64,000 nt of DNA, taken from positions 2,970,842 to 3,034,841 of the forward strand of contig NZ_LR732912.1 in assembly GCF_902506065.1 (NCBI RefSeq), read 5' to 3'. Below, one piece after another: positions 30,488-39,105 of the stretch (position 1 is the stretch's first letter; every line of letters starts with the position of its first letter). Source of the stretch: Arthrobacter sp. 9V (GTDB taxonomy: Bacteria > Actinomycetota > Actinomycetes > Actinomycetales > Micrococcaceae). The notes beneath the pieces are model-generated. The model was not told where the DNA came from and did not search any database. It saw nothing but the letters and a program-made list of their open reading frames with translations. The position numbers and the translations under genes were made by a program.

Positions 30488-31125
30488 CGGATAGCCCCGG
30501 CTGAAAGTTTCACGTCCGAAGCTGTGCGCAGGGCGGACCTGACAATAATGGCGATTCCTTCTGCCATGGTTTTCAGGGGCATGGAAGGTGTCGCACTGCC
30601 CTCCGGAAGTTGTTCCGGCAGGTAGGGGACGTGGACAAATCCACCCCGGACACCGGGTTTTGATGCCAGGGAGTGCATCAGGGCATAGAAAAGGTGGTTG
30701 CACACGTAAGTGCCCGCAGACTGCGATACTTCTCCCCTGATTCCCGCGATCTGAAGGTCTCTGAGCGCAGCCTTGATGGGCAGGCTTGAGAAGTACGCCG
30801 CAGGTCCGCCGGGAACCACCTCTTCGTCGATGGGGCGCTGGCCCTTGTTGTCCGGTATTCGTGCATCATCGCAATTGATGGCAACGCGTTCCAGGGATAG
30901 GCGCCCGCGGCCTCCAGCCAGCCCCGTAGAAACAACGATGTCCGGGTTAAGGCGGGTTATGGCATCCGTGAGCGCGGTTGGGGCTTCACCAAAGACGCAG
31001 GGCAGCTCGACCGCTTCGACGGCGAGACCGTCCACCGCGAGGAACTCCACTGCCTGCCGCACCGCCAGCCATGATGGATTCACGGTGTCCTCGCCAAAGG
31101 GTTCAAAGCCAGTCAGGAGAATCAT
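30484..31125 (-). CDS. pcp: Pyroglutamyl-peptidase I
   Basis: A 213-residue cysteine peptidase (family C15) that removes N-terminal pyroglutamate. It opens with the typical ILLTGFEPFG. The triad is E79 (LSLERVA), C142 (GTYVCNH) and H165 (FVHVPYLP). Length and motif spacing match bacterial Pcp. It lies alone on the minus strand between two plus-strand genes, with no obvious partner. Confidence 0.95.
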   Translation of the reverse strand: MILLTGFEPFGEDTVNPSWLAVRQAVEFLAVDGLAVEAVELPCVFGEAPTALTDAITRLNPDIVVSTGLAGGRGRLSLERVAINCDDARIPDNKGQRPIDEEVVPGGPAAYFSSLPIKAALRDLQIAGIRGEVSQSAGTYVCNHLFYALMHSLASKPGVRGGFVHVPYLPEQLPEGSATPSMPLKTMAEGIAIIVRSALRTASDVKLSAGAIR

Positions 31126-31190
31126 GGCCCAACCCTAGCAACGCCGGGGGCTTCATTGGCCTCTTTGGATCAGCGGGCCTTGACATTCGT

Positions 31191-31206
31191 TCGAACATAC
31201 CTTCGA
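31191..31206 (+). promoter_or_regulatory. Candidate LexA (SOS) box before the radical SAM gene
   Basis: TCGAACATACCTTCGA fits the actinobacterial SOS box TCGAAC-N4-GTTCGA with one mismatch (C for G). It ends 9 nt before the chosen ATG, so LexA binding would block transcription or initiation. Confidence 0.7.
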
Positions 31207-31215
31207 ATGGAGTCC

Positions 31216-32307
31216 ATGAGATGGGACGCACAAGCACTTTCGCCAACGCATGGATCGGCGTCAGATGTCAGTGAAATCGAGGCTCCGGGCCCTGCCCCGG
31301 CTTTGGACGCCTTGCTGCCACTTGCCGGACTTGTGCGTTCCATCTCCACACCCGAATTCTCCGGAGTCACCTTCCATGAGGTCACCGCAAAGTCAGTGCT
31401 CAACAAGGTGCCTTCCGGTTCCAATATGCCCTTTGAGTGGACGGTTAATCCGTATCGCGGATGCAGCCATGCCTGCGTGTACTGTTTCGCCCGCAAAAGC
31501 CACACGTACCTGGAATTCGACGCCGGACGGGACTTCGATTCGCAGGTGGTGGTTAAGATCAACGCCGCTGATGTTCTTCGCAAAGAACTGGCAAAGCCCT
31601 CCTGGAAGCGGCATCAGGTGGCCCTCGGCACCAACACCGATCCTTATCAGCGCGCAGAGGGCCGCTATGCCCTCATGCCTGGAATCATCCGGGCCTTGGC
31701 CGATTCCGGCACCCCCTTCTCCATCCTGACCAAGGGCACATTGCTGGCCCGGGATATTCCCCTGCTCAAGCACGCTGCTACGCAGGTGCCTGTGGATCTG
31801 GGCATCTCGCTGGCCATGACAAACCAGGACCTCGCAGAACTCATAGAACCGGGCACGCCTTCACCCAGGGCCAGGCTCAAGCTCATAGCCCGGCTTCGCG
31901 ATGCCGGGCTGGGTTGCGGCGTCATGGCCATGCCCATCCTGCCGTGGCTCACGGACTCAGATGAGGCCCTCGATTCCCTGTTCTCCGAACTGACCAAGGC
32001 CGGGGCCACAGGAGTTACGGCCGGCGCCCTCTACCTCAAGCCGGGAACCAGGGAGTGGTACATGAACTGGCTGGCTGCCCAACACCCCGAACTGGTGGGT
32101 AAGTACCGGCGGCTCTATGGCCAAGGGGCTTATGCCTCCAAGGAATACCGTTCCTGGCTCACCGGTCGGATCACTTTCTTCAAGGCGAAGTACGGCTTCA
32201 CAGGGACGTCCGGATTCAGTCACCGCAATGCGCGAGCTACCGGTGGTTCCGCAGAGGCCCCCGTAGCAGCCTCCGCTCCCCTGCCAGGACAACAGCCTCT
32301 CTTCTAA
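31216..32307 (+). CDS. Radical SAM protein, Rv2578c/SplB-like
   Basis: A 363-residue radical SAM enzyme. The iron-sulfur cysteines are C83, C87 and C90 in CSHACVYCF, followed by a TIM-barrel-like core (ALGTNTDPYQ, PFSILTKGTL). It resembles the Rv2578c group, distantly related to spore photoproduct lyase; substrate unknown. The C-terminal 40 residues are low-complexity. The ATG at 31216 has GGAG close upstream, and an in-frame ATG at 31207 is an alternative. The LexA box just upstream indicates damage induction; as I recall, Rv2578c is also SOS-induced in M. tuberculosis. Confidence 0.85.
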   Translation: MRWDAQALSPTHGSASDVSEIEAPGPAPALDALLPLAGLVRSISTPEFSGVTFHEVTAKSVLNKVPSGSNMPFEWTVNPYRGCSHACVYCFARKSHTYLEFDAGRDFDSQVVVKINAADVLRKELAKPSWKRHQVALGTNTDPYQRAEGRYALMPGIIRALADSGTPFSILTKGTLLARDIPLLKHAATQVPVDLGISLAMTNQDLAELIEPGTPSPRARLKLIARLRDAGLGCGVMAMPILPWLTDSDEALDSLFSELTKAGATGVTAGALYLKPGTREWYMNWLAAQHPELVGKYRRLYGQGAYASKEYRSWLTGRITFFKAKYGFTGTSGFSHRNARATGGSAEAPVAASAPLPGQQPLF

Positions 32308-32316
32308 GTGCCGTGT

Positions 32317-32751
32317 TCACGCCGGAGCGGCAACCCTCTGCAGCAAGGCCCGGACTATGGGCAGGTCTGCCGGGATCCACGGAAGGCTGAGAACCTGGTC
32401 TTCGTCATCCAACGGCACCCACATCAGCTCATCGTGATCTTCCAAGGGTTGCGGCTCCCCCGTTGTCAGTTCCACAAACCACACCCGCATGGCAGCGCGA
32501 TTATTGAGCGTCCAGCCAGTGGACTCGCCGGAGTCAAGCTCCGAACCCAGCTGCACGTGAACTCCCAGTTCTTCAGCGAGTTCACGATGCAGGGCCGCCT
32601 CCGCAGTTTCTCCGGCTTCCACCTTGCCGCCGGGAAACTCCCACATTCCGGCAAATTGGGGTGGCGCTGTTCGGCGTGCGGCCAGAAGCCGGGTGGGAGC
32701 TTCCAAGGAGTCGACAATGGCGGCGCCCACGACGTTGATCAGTGCAGTCAC
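32317..32751 (-). CDS. MutT-like Nudix nucleoside triphosphate pyrophosphohydrolase
   Basis: A 144-residue Nudix hydrolase. The full Nudix box runs from G42 to V64 (G-x5-E48-x7-R56-E57-x2-E60-E61). The N-terminal LLAARRTAPPQFAGMWEFP segment is typical of MutT-type enzymes that sanitise oxidised or damaged nucleotides such as 8-oxo-dGTP. It starts with GTG. It is convergent with the SOS-linked radical SAM gene, with 9 bp between stops. Confidence 0.9.
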   Translation of the reverse strand: MTALINVVGAAIVDSLEAPTRLLAARRTAPPQFAGMWEFPGGKVEAGETAEAALHRELAEELGVHVQLGSELDSGESTGWTLNNRAAMRVWFVELTTGEPQPLEDHDELMWVPLDDEDQVLSLPWIPADLPIVRALLQRVAAPA

Positions 32752-32885
32752 TCCAATAGTCTAGGGCGGCCCGGGCAATGGGCATCGTCACAAAGCGGCG
32801 TCAAGTCGCTGGCCCGGGACTAAGCTTGTTATCGGATTTTCTCCGCATTCCCCCGGCCCTCAAGGCACCTTCAAGAAGCAGGCTT

Positions 32886-34094
32886 ATGACTACCACCGTG
32901 TCCCCATCCGCCACCGCCAAAGCGGCAAAGAACCACCTTGGCCTGGCCATTCTGGCCTTGGCCATGGGCGGGTTCGCAATCGGTACAACCGAGTTCGCCA
33001 TGATGGGCTTGCTGAAGGAGATTGAAGAGGGCCTGGGCATCAGTACCCCGGAAGCCGGGAACCTTATCTCCGCCTATGCCTTGGGTGTCGTCATAGGTGC
33101 CCCGGTCTTCGCCGCTTTCGGGGCGAAGCTTCCACGTAAACACCTGGCCCTGGTCCTCATGTTGTTCTTGTCCTTGGCGAACCTGACGTCCTTCATCGCG
33201 CCCGACTACGGTCTTATGCTGCTCTCCCGCTTCGCTTCCGGCCTGCCTCACGGGGCATTTTTCGGAGTGGCAGCCGTTATTGCAGCCGGCCTCGTGGCCC
33301 CCACCAAGAGGGGCTGGGCGATCTCCATGGTGATGGCGGGCCTCACCGTCTCCAACGTCATCGGGGTACCAGTGGCCACGTGGGTAGGCCAGACGTTCGG
33401 GTGGCGCCTACTCTTTGTGATCGTGGGAGCAATCGGGTTGCTGACTGTTGCCATGGTGTGGAAGTTCGTGCCCTTCGAGGCAGCCCACCCCGAGGCAAGC
33501 ATTCGGCGCGAACTGGGCGCCCTCAAACGGCTCCAGGTTTGGCTCGCGCTGCTGATCGGCATCATTGGATTCGGCGGCTTCTTTGCCGTGTACACCTACA
33601 TCGCCCACACCATGACATCCGTGGCGGGAATACCGGAAACCCTGATCCCTGCCGTTGTGGCCCTCTACGGACTGGGCATGGTGGCTGGAAACATTCTCGG
33701 TGGACGCCTCGCCGATAAGTCCGTGATGGGAACCATCTACTGGGTCATGCCCGGAATCGCCGTGGCCCTGGTGGTCTACGCCATTGCAGCGCACTGGGCG
33801 TGGGCTGCTTTCATCATGGCGTTCGTGGTGGGCGGTGTCGGCTCAATGTTGACTCCCGCCCTTCAAACACGGCTCCTGGACGCTGCGCCCGGCGCCGCAT
33901 CGCTGGCATCCTCGCTGAACCACTCAGCCCTCAACATTGCCAACGCGCTCGGCGCCTTCCTGGGCGGCACCGTGATTGCCTGGGGTTGGGGCTACGTGGC
34001 TCCTGCCTTGGTGGGCGCCGTCCTGGCCATCCTGGGCCTCGGAGTAGCACTGCTCAGCGGCCTGCTGGAGCGGAAGAAGCCACTGGCCACCTGA
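32886..34094 (+). CDS. MFS transporter, sugar/drug efflux type (AraJ/SotB-like)
   Basis: A 402-residue inner-membrane transporter with about 12 hydrophobic segments. The N-terminus reads GGFAIGTTEFAMMGLL, the hallmark of the DHA1 branch that includes AraJ, SotB and Cmx-type chloramphenicol exporters. A loop with LPRKHLAL follows TM2. The ATG at 32886 has AAGCAGG upstream; an upstream frame opening at 32778 lacks hydrophobic character. Substrate cannot be predicted. It is convergent with the CDF gene. Confidence 0.88.
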   Translation: MTTTVSPSATAKAAKNHLGLAILALAMGGFAIGTTEFAMMGLLKEIEEGLGISTPEAGNLISAYALGVVIGAPVFAAFGAKLPRKHLALVLMLFLSLANLTSFIAPDYGLMLLSRFASGLPHGAFFGVAAVIAAGLVAPTKRGWAISMVMAGLTVSNVIGVPVATWVGQTFGWRLLFVIVGAIGLLTVAMVWKFVPFEAAHPEASIRRELGALKRLQVWLALLIGIIGFGGFFAVYTYIAHTMTSVAGIPETLIPAVVALYGLGMVAGNILGGRLADKSVMGTIYWVMPGIAVALVVYAIAAHWAWAAFIMAFVVGGVGSMLTPALQTRLLDAAPGAASLASSLNHSALNIANALGAFLGGTVIAWGWGYVAPALVGAVLAILGLGVALLSGLLERKKPLAT

Positions 34095-34114
34095 TCATCC
34101 CCAGCACTAATGAA

Positions 34115-35041
34115 CTAATTCTGTGGTGCCTGGACCCGCTCAATGTCGGGTTCAAGGTAGATGACCCGGGCAATGGGGACAGCCTCGCGGATCCGCTGCT
34201 CCGCGTCGTCGATCCCTCTAGCGATCTCTTGGCCTGTCTCCGAGGCTCCCATGGAGATTTTCGCGGCAACCAGCAACTCTTCGGGGCCCAGGTGCATTGT
34301 CTTGAGGTGGATGATGCGCGTTCCGTCCGCCATCAGCGCCTCTGTGATCTTCTGCACATCTTCCCTGGTGGCTGACTCACCCAGCAGCAATGATTTGGTT
34401 TCCATGGCCAGGATCACCGCGATAGCCACCAACAGCAGGCCGATCATGGCGGTCCCGAACGCGTCCCAAACACCGTTGCCCGTCACCAGGGTCATGCTGA
34501 CACCAAAGAGTGCAAATAACAGACCCAGCAAGGCGCCAAAGTCTTCCAGGAGAATTACGGGCAGCTCAGGCTGCTTGGCGTTCCGGACAAACTTGACCCA
34601 TGATTGCTTGCCGCGGGTGTGGTTCGACTCGATGATGGCGGTGCGGAACGAGAACGACTCAGCGATGATGGCACCCACCAGGACGGCCAGCGGAACCCAC
34701 CAGAAGATCCCTTCAATGCCATGCGGGTGCTGGAACTTCTCCCACGCCTCGTACAAGGCAAACAGGCCGCCAACACTGAACAGCACGATCGAGACGATGA
34801 ACGCATAGATGTACCGCTCCCGCCCATAACCAAAGGGATGCTCCGGGCTGGCGGCCTTCTTGGCACGCTTACCACCCACAAGCAGCAGAATCTGGTTGCC
34901 GGAGTCAGCCACAGAGTGGATCGCTTCGGCCAGCATGGACGACGACGCGGTCAGGAAGAACGCAACGAACTTTAAGACAGCTATGGTCAAGTTGGCGGCG
35001 AGGGCCGCCACAATCGCTTTGGTACCGCCACCTGCAGCCAC
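34115..35041 (-). CDS. Cation diffusion facilitator (CDF) transporter
   Basis: A 308-residue CDF-family metal exporter with about six membrane segments and a short cytoplasmic C-terminal domain. The first metal pair is HSVAD in TM2. In TM5 the usual HxxxD is replaced by LLEDFGAL, so one histidine ligand is missing; this is seen in the ZNT9-like subgroup and may mean altered metal choice. GTG start with GAGGTG upstream. Metal specificity (Zn, Mn, Co or Fe) is open. Confidence 0.88.
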   Translation of the reverse strand: MAAGGGTKAIVAALAANLTIAVLKFVAFFLTASSSMLAEAIHSVADSGNQILLLVGGKRAKKAASPEHPFGYGRERYIYAFIVSIVLFSVGGLFALYEAWEKFQHPHGIEGIFWWVPLAVLVGAIIAESFSFRTAIIESNHTRGKQSWVKFVRNAKQPELPVILLEDFGALLGLLFALFGVSMTLVTGNGVWDAFGTAMIGLLLVAIAVILAMETKSLLLGESATREDVQKITEALMADGTRIIHLKTMHLGPEELLVAAKISMGASETGQEIARGIDDAEQRIREAVPIARVIYLEPDIERVQAPQN

Positions 35042-35141
35042 GAAAGCTTCACCTCTTCGGGTTCGGGAAATTTTGGAATTGGCGAAGAAGAGTCGTCATC
35101 GTCTGATCTTGCAAGCAATACCGTACCCGCGGACGTGCTTT

Positions 35142-36053
35142 TTACACATTCCCCACTCTGGCGCCCTGTTGGGAACGTGCACTGGCGTAGAGGCACACGG
35201 TGGCTGCCGTGCCCAGGTTCAGGCTCTCAGCTGCCCCATAGACCGGCACCGCCACCCGGTGATCAGCCAGCGCAAGCTCAGCATCAGACAAGCCTTGCGC
35301 TTCGTTGCCGAACAGCCACGCCGTAGCTGACTCAAGGGCGTAGGCCGAGGCCACAGATTCGTTTCCCAGCCTCCGCGCAGCATTCTCATCCTGCAGAGTG
35401 TCCAGGTTGACCGTTCCATAACCGTCCGCAGCCAGGACACCTATGCCACGATCGCGACAGAGCGCCACCAACTCCTCAACATCGGCACCCAACACCACCG
35501 GAAGGTGGAAGAGTGAGCCAGCTGTGGAACGGACAGCTTTTGGGTTGTAGATGTCCACACTCGAGCCGGTGAGGACCACGGCATCGGCACCGGCAGCATC
35601 TGCCGCGCGAAGCACAGTCCCTGCGTTGCCGGGGTCCCGAACCTGGCACATCACGGCAATCAGGCGGGGACCGGCGTCGAGAACCGATTCAAGGCTGACG
35701 TCCACGAAACTGCACACGGCCACAATCCCCTGGGGGTTCACTGTGTCCGCCATGGCTGCCAGGACTTCGTCACTGGCAAACCGCAGCAATGTCCCCTGGG
35801 CGAGGTCAGCAAGCTCAGGAAGGCGCTCCAGGCACGCTTCACTGGCAAAAACTTCATGCACGACGTCGGACCCTCCCGCCGCTGTGCGCTCACGGTGCAG
35901 GGTCAACGCCTCACGCACCGCTTGCGGACCCTCTGCAAGGAAGCGTCCGCGCTTTAAACGGGCCGGGCGCCCGGCAAGCTTGGCGACGTCCCTCACCCGA
36001 TCAGCTCGGGGGTTGGTCATCGGAAAGTCTTGCGGGCGCCCGGTTTCGTTCAT
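35142..36053 (-). CDS. SpoU/TrmH family RNA 2'-O-methyltransferase
   Basis: A 303-residue SPOUT methyltransferase. The N-terminal part is the substrate-binding domain (LKRGRFLAEGPQAVREAL). The three SpoU motifs follow in order: VRDPGNAGTVLRAADA, LFGNEAQGLS and AESLNLGTAA. It probably methylates a ribose of rRNA (TsnR/RlmB-like) or tRNA. It follows rplT by 26 bp, the common actinobacterial position, so it may belong to that operon. The ATG at 36053 has a poor ribosome site; M12 is an alternative. Confidence 0.9.
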   Translation of the reverse strand: MNETGRPQDFPMTNPRADRVRDVAKLAGRPARLKRGRFLAEGPQAVREALTLHRERTAAGGSDVVHEVFASEACLERLPELADLAQGTLLRFASDEVLAAMADTVNPQGIVAVCSFVDVSLESVLDAGPRLIAVMCQVRDPGNAGTVLRAADAAGADAVVLTGSSVDIYNPKAVRSTAGSLFHLPVVLGADVEELVALCRDRGIGVLAADGYGTVNLDTLQDENAARRLGNESVASAYALESATAWLFGNEAQGLSDAELALADHRVAVPVYGAAESLNLGTAATVCLYASARSQQGARVGNV

Positions 36054-36079
36054 ATAAAGAACTTTAGTGGCAGTTGCGA

Positions 36080-36748
36080 CTAGTTCTTGATCTGCTGGCG
36101 GGCTTCGCCACCTGCAGGCTCAAAGCCGGCAGCCTTTGCAGCCTCAACAGTGGAGAACCAGTACTCAGCAGCAGTGGTGTTGTACCAGGTGGAACCCGGA
36201 ACGTGGTACTTCTTGGACTCTGCGTTGCCCTTGATGGCGTAGCCTTCCGGAGCTTCGTCGCCGTCAGCAGCAACTGCGCCGTCGATGGCCGGCTTCTCGG
36301 AAACGGTAGCCTTGACAGCCGTTGCGGTGGCAGCAGCCGGAGCAACCTTTGCAGCCTTGGGAGCAGCAGCGGCAGCCGGAGCTGACGTGTCAGCCGGAAG
36401 TGCAGCCTTGGCGATGTTCACCAGAGCGGCGAAAGCGTTGGCGTCGGAGACGGCCAGCTCGGCCAGCATGCGGCGGTCAACCTCAACCTCAGCGGCCTTC
36501 AGGCCCTGGATCAGACGGTTGTAGGTGAGGCCGTTGGCGCGGGATGCAGCGTTGATGCGCTGGATCCAGAGGCGACGGAAGTCACCCTTCTTCTTGCGGC
36601 GGTCACCGTAGCTGTACACAAACGAGTGCAGCAGCTGCTCTTTGGCCTTGCGGTACAGGCGCGAACGCTGTCCGCGGTAACCCTTTGCGCGTTCAAGGAC
36701 AACCCGGCGCTTCTTGTGGGCGTTTACCGCCCGCTTCACACGTGCCAC
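36080..36748 (-). CDS. rplT: Ribosomal protein bL20 with C-terminal extra domain
   Basis: Residues 1-118 are a complete bL20 (opens [14 protein letters not shown]), which binds 23S rRNA early in 50S assembly. The protein continues to 222 residues, against about 120 to 130 usually. An Ala/Pro/Lys-rich linker (119-165) leads to a folded-looking module at 168-212 with [15 protein letters not shown] and [14 protein letters not shown]. That pattern resembles the small secreted-protein module called a sunset domain. The reading frame is continuous with normal codon use, so this is not a frameshift. It ends the infC-rpmI-rplT operon. Confidence 0.95.
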   Translation of the reverse strand: MARVKRAVNAHKKRRVVLERAKGYRGQRSRLYRKAKEQLLHSFVYSYGDRRKKKGDFRRLWIQRINAASRANGLTYNRLIQGLKAAEVEVDRRMLAELAVSDANAFAALVNIAKAALPADTSAPAAAAAPKAAKVAPAAATATAVKATVSEKPAIDGAVAADGDEAPEGYAIKGNAESKKYHVPGSTWYNTTAAEYWFSTVEAAKAAGFEPAGGEARQQIKN

Positions 36749-36867
36749 GTGCGTACTCCTTCAGAAATCTTTATCCCAAGCTGCTACTGCCGGAAACCCG
36801 GCCGGCCTGAGAAGGCTTTTGGTGTAGTCGGTCCCTGCCGGATGGCAGTAACCAAAGAACTTGGAAC

Positions 36868-37062
36868 TTAGACGCCGAGCATCTTCTTGATGACCTTGGC
36901 ATCGCCCTTGAAGACGAGCTTGTCACCGGCGAGGCGACGGGTCAGCCTGGAGGACTTGTGCTCCAGGTAGTGACGGCGGTTGGCCTGCTGACGCTTCAGC
37001 TTGCCGGTACCGGTCAACTTGAAGCGCTTCTTAGCACCGCTGTGGGTCTTCATCTTCGGCAT
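36868..37062 (-). CDS. rpmI: Ribosomal protein bL35
   Basis: A 64-residue basic 50S protein opening [20 protein letters not shown]. Full usual length. It lies between infC and rplT in the conserved order, with about 120-bp gaps on either side. Confidence 0.96.
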   Translation of the reverse strand: MPKMKTHSGAKKRFKLTGTGKLKRQQANRRHYLEHKSSRLTRRLAGDKLVFKGDAKVIKKMLGV

Positions 37063-37179
37063 GGGAACCGATCTCCTTACGTATCCACGGACAAGTCCGC
37101 GATTCTTTCGCGCAGCCGGCCTACGAGGGCCGGCGTGCTGGTTGCTTGCCGATGGAGGCGGGGCCTCCGCGGCGTTGAA

Positions 37180-38277
37180 CTAGTTGGTCTTGCGTGATGC
37201 AGGCTTAGGTGCAGCTTTGGGGGCCGCTGGCCGAGCTGCCGGCTTCGGAGCTGCCGGCTTGGCGACGGGCTTCGGAGCCGAGGGAACGGCAGGCTTCGGA
37301 GCTGCTGCCGGAACCGCTGGCCTGGGAGCAGCTTGCGCTGGCGCGGCCTTGGCGGCAGGTGCCGCCTTGGCGGGAGCCGGCGCTGCCTTGGCTGCAGGAG
37401 CCTCAACGACGGGTGCCTTTTCAGCAACCGGAGCAGGGGCTTCTTCAACAACCGGAGCTTCTTCGGCGACGGCAGCTTCCTCAGCAGCCGGAGCCTCTTC
37501 CACAACCGGAGCTTCCTCAGCAGCGGGAGCCTCGTCAGCGACCGATGCCTCAGCAGCAACGGACGCCTGAGCCTCGGGGGCTTCAGCAGTTTCCTGCGTG
37601 GTCTCCTCGTCGGTGACGTTGAAGCCTTCGGGAAGAAGGTCAGCGAGGCTCTGAGTCAACGGAGCCTGCTCGCCCGTGGTGTCAACTCGTCCGGATGCCT
37701 TGGCTTCATTCTGCGCCTTGGCCTCGGCACGCTGAGTAGCGCGGCGGGCTTCAGCCTTGGCTTCAGCCTTGTTCTTCAACGGGCCGATTACCATGACCAT
37801 GTTGCGGCCATCGATGCGCGGGCTGGACTCGATGATGCCAACCTCGGCAACGTCTTCAGCGAAGCGCTGCAGAAGGCGGATACCCATCTCGGGACGCTGC
37901 TGCTCACGGCCACGGAACTGGATCATGGCCTTGACTTTGTCGCCGGCACCCAGGAACCGAAGTGCGTGTCCGCGCTTGGTTTCGTAGTCGTGCTTGTCGA
38001 TCTTCAGGCGGAAGCGAATTTCCTTCAGAACCGTGTTGGTCTGGTTCTTGCGGGCTTCACGGGCCTTCACTGCTGCTTCGTACTTGTACTTACCGAAGTC
38101 CATCAACTTGCAAACAGGAGGCTTAGCCTGCGGGGCAACTTCAACGAGATCGAGATCGGACTCGGCAGCAAGACGCAGCGCGTCCTCGATGCGGACAATT
38201 CCTACCTGTTCGCCGGCAGGACCGACCAACCGCACCTCGGGGACGCGGATACGCTCATTGATTCTTGGCTCGCTAAT
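37180..38277 (-). CDS. infC: Translation initiation factor IF-3 with non-ATG (ATT) start and long tail
   Basis: IF-3 binds the 30S subunit and checks start codons. Upstream of the first GTG (38235) the frame continues with [14 protein letters not shown], the conserved IF-3 N-terminus, to an ATT at 38277 preceded by AGGAG. ATT is the known autoregulatory start of infC in other bacteria, so I place the start there (365 residues). The core ends near 170. It is followed by about 190 low-complexity residues: first acidic ([16 protein letters not shown]), then Ala/Pro/Lys-rich to the end. This tail doubles the protein. An approximately 236-nt leader precedes it. Confidence 0.93.
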   Translation of the reverse strand: MSEPRINERIRVPEVRLVGPAGEQVGIVRIEDALRLAAESDLDLVEVAPQAKPPVCKLMDFGKYKYEAAVKAREARKNQTNTVLKEIRFRLKIDKHDYETKRGHALRFLGAGDKVKAMIQFRGREQQRPEMGIRLLQRFAEDVAEVGIIESSPRIDGRNMVMVIGPLKNKAEAKAEARRATQRAEAKAQNEAKASGRVDTTGEQAPLTQSLADLLPEGFNVTDEETTQETAEAPEAQASVAAEASVADEAPAAEEAPVVEEAPAAEEAAVAEEAPVVEEAPAPVAEKAPVVEAPAAKAAPAPAKAAPAAKAAPAQAAPRPAVPAAAPKPAVPSAPKPVAKPAAPKPAARPAAPKAAPKPASRKTN

Positions 38278-38525
38278 GTTAAAGCTCCTGTGGTTGTGGT
38301 GATGTCACCGGCAAATAGAGAAGGCCCCCAATTGCTGGTGCAATCGAAGGCCTCGAAGATCGGCTGCACTTCCTTGTAGGAAGCACGCACTTCCGGAGGC
38401 CATGCCTCCAAAAATGTCCGACCAGGTACCCGGCAACCTCTTGTCCCAAAAGGGATCATGTCCCCGAGGGGAACGGCTGACGCGGGTGGGAGAGAACTCC
38501 GCTTGCAAACTGAAAGTCAATTCTA
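38278..38525 (-). promoter_or_regulatory. infC promoter and structured leader
   Basis: A good -10 (TAGAAT with upstream TG) lies at 38520-38525, giving a leader of about 236 nt. The leader has several hairpins: GGAGGC-CAT-GCCTCC at 38395-38409, TCCCC-GA-GGGGA at 38461-38472, and CTTCC/GGAAG at 38369-38383. No clear -35 is seen. Control by L20 or IF-3, as in other bacteria, is plausible but inferred. Confidence 0.5.
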
Positions 38526-38628
38526 CAGAAACATCCCGCCAAGTGCACATTGCACGCGGCGGGGAGCATTACTGCTGATGTATTCCGTGAATAACGACTT
38601 CCAGTCGGTCTGTGACAAGCTTACCAGT

Positions 38629-39027
38629 ATGAGCACTGAAGACAGCAATTCCCGCAACTCCTACAGCGAAGACGCCGCACCTGCCGCCGACTCCGGGGTC
38701 TCCCAACAGATCCGTGACATCGCTGAAGTTCCGGCCGTGGAAGTCATCACCACCGGAGCCGTTCACCTTATGAGCGCGGCCGCCGTGAAGGTTGGCCTGG
38801 CCGATGACCCCAATGCCGAGGACCTTAAGGATTTGGACGAGGCCCGCAAGCTCATCACCGCCCTCGCCGGCTTGGTGTCCGCAGCGGCCCCGGAGATTGG
38901 CTCACAGCACGCCGGACCGTTGCGCGACGGCCTGCGCTCCCTGCAGCTGGCTTTCCGCGAAGCTTCACTGATCCCGGATGCCCCGGGCAAAGGCCCGGGT
39001 GAGAAGTTCACCGGCCCGGTGAACTAA
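38629..39027 (+). CDS. DUF1844 family protein
   Basis: A 132-residue soluble protein of the DUF1844 family, recognised by IRDIAEVPAVEVITTGAVHL-like sequence, the VGLADDP segment and a helical C-terminal half that ends FREAS. Function unknown. Actinobacterial members sit, as here, divergent from infC. The ATG at 38629 starts a Ser/Asn/acidic disordered stretch of about 30 residues. It shares the 38530-38630 region with the infC promoter and ends at a strong terminator. Confidence 0.85.
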   Translation: MSTEDSNSRNSYSEDAAPAADSGVSQQIRDIAEVPAVEVITTGAVHLMSAAAVKVGLADDPNAEDLKDLDEARKLITALAGLVSAAAPEIGSQHAGPLRDGLRSLQLAFREASLIPDAPGKGPGEKFTGPVN

Positions 39028-39049
39028 CTTCCAACTGAGGCAAGAATCA

Positions 39050-39088
39050 ACGACGGCGGGTGGACCACATGTGGCCCCCCGCCGTCGT
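39050..39088. terminator. Bidirectional terminator
   Basis: An 11-bp GC-rich stem (39050-39060 with 39078-39088) lies between two convergent genes. On the plus strand a T-containing tail (TCTGTTCAGGTTTCTTT) follows. Confidence 0.75.
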
Positions 39089-39105
39089 CGTCTGTTCAGG
39101 TTTCT

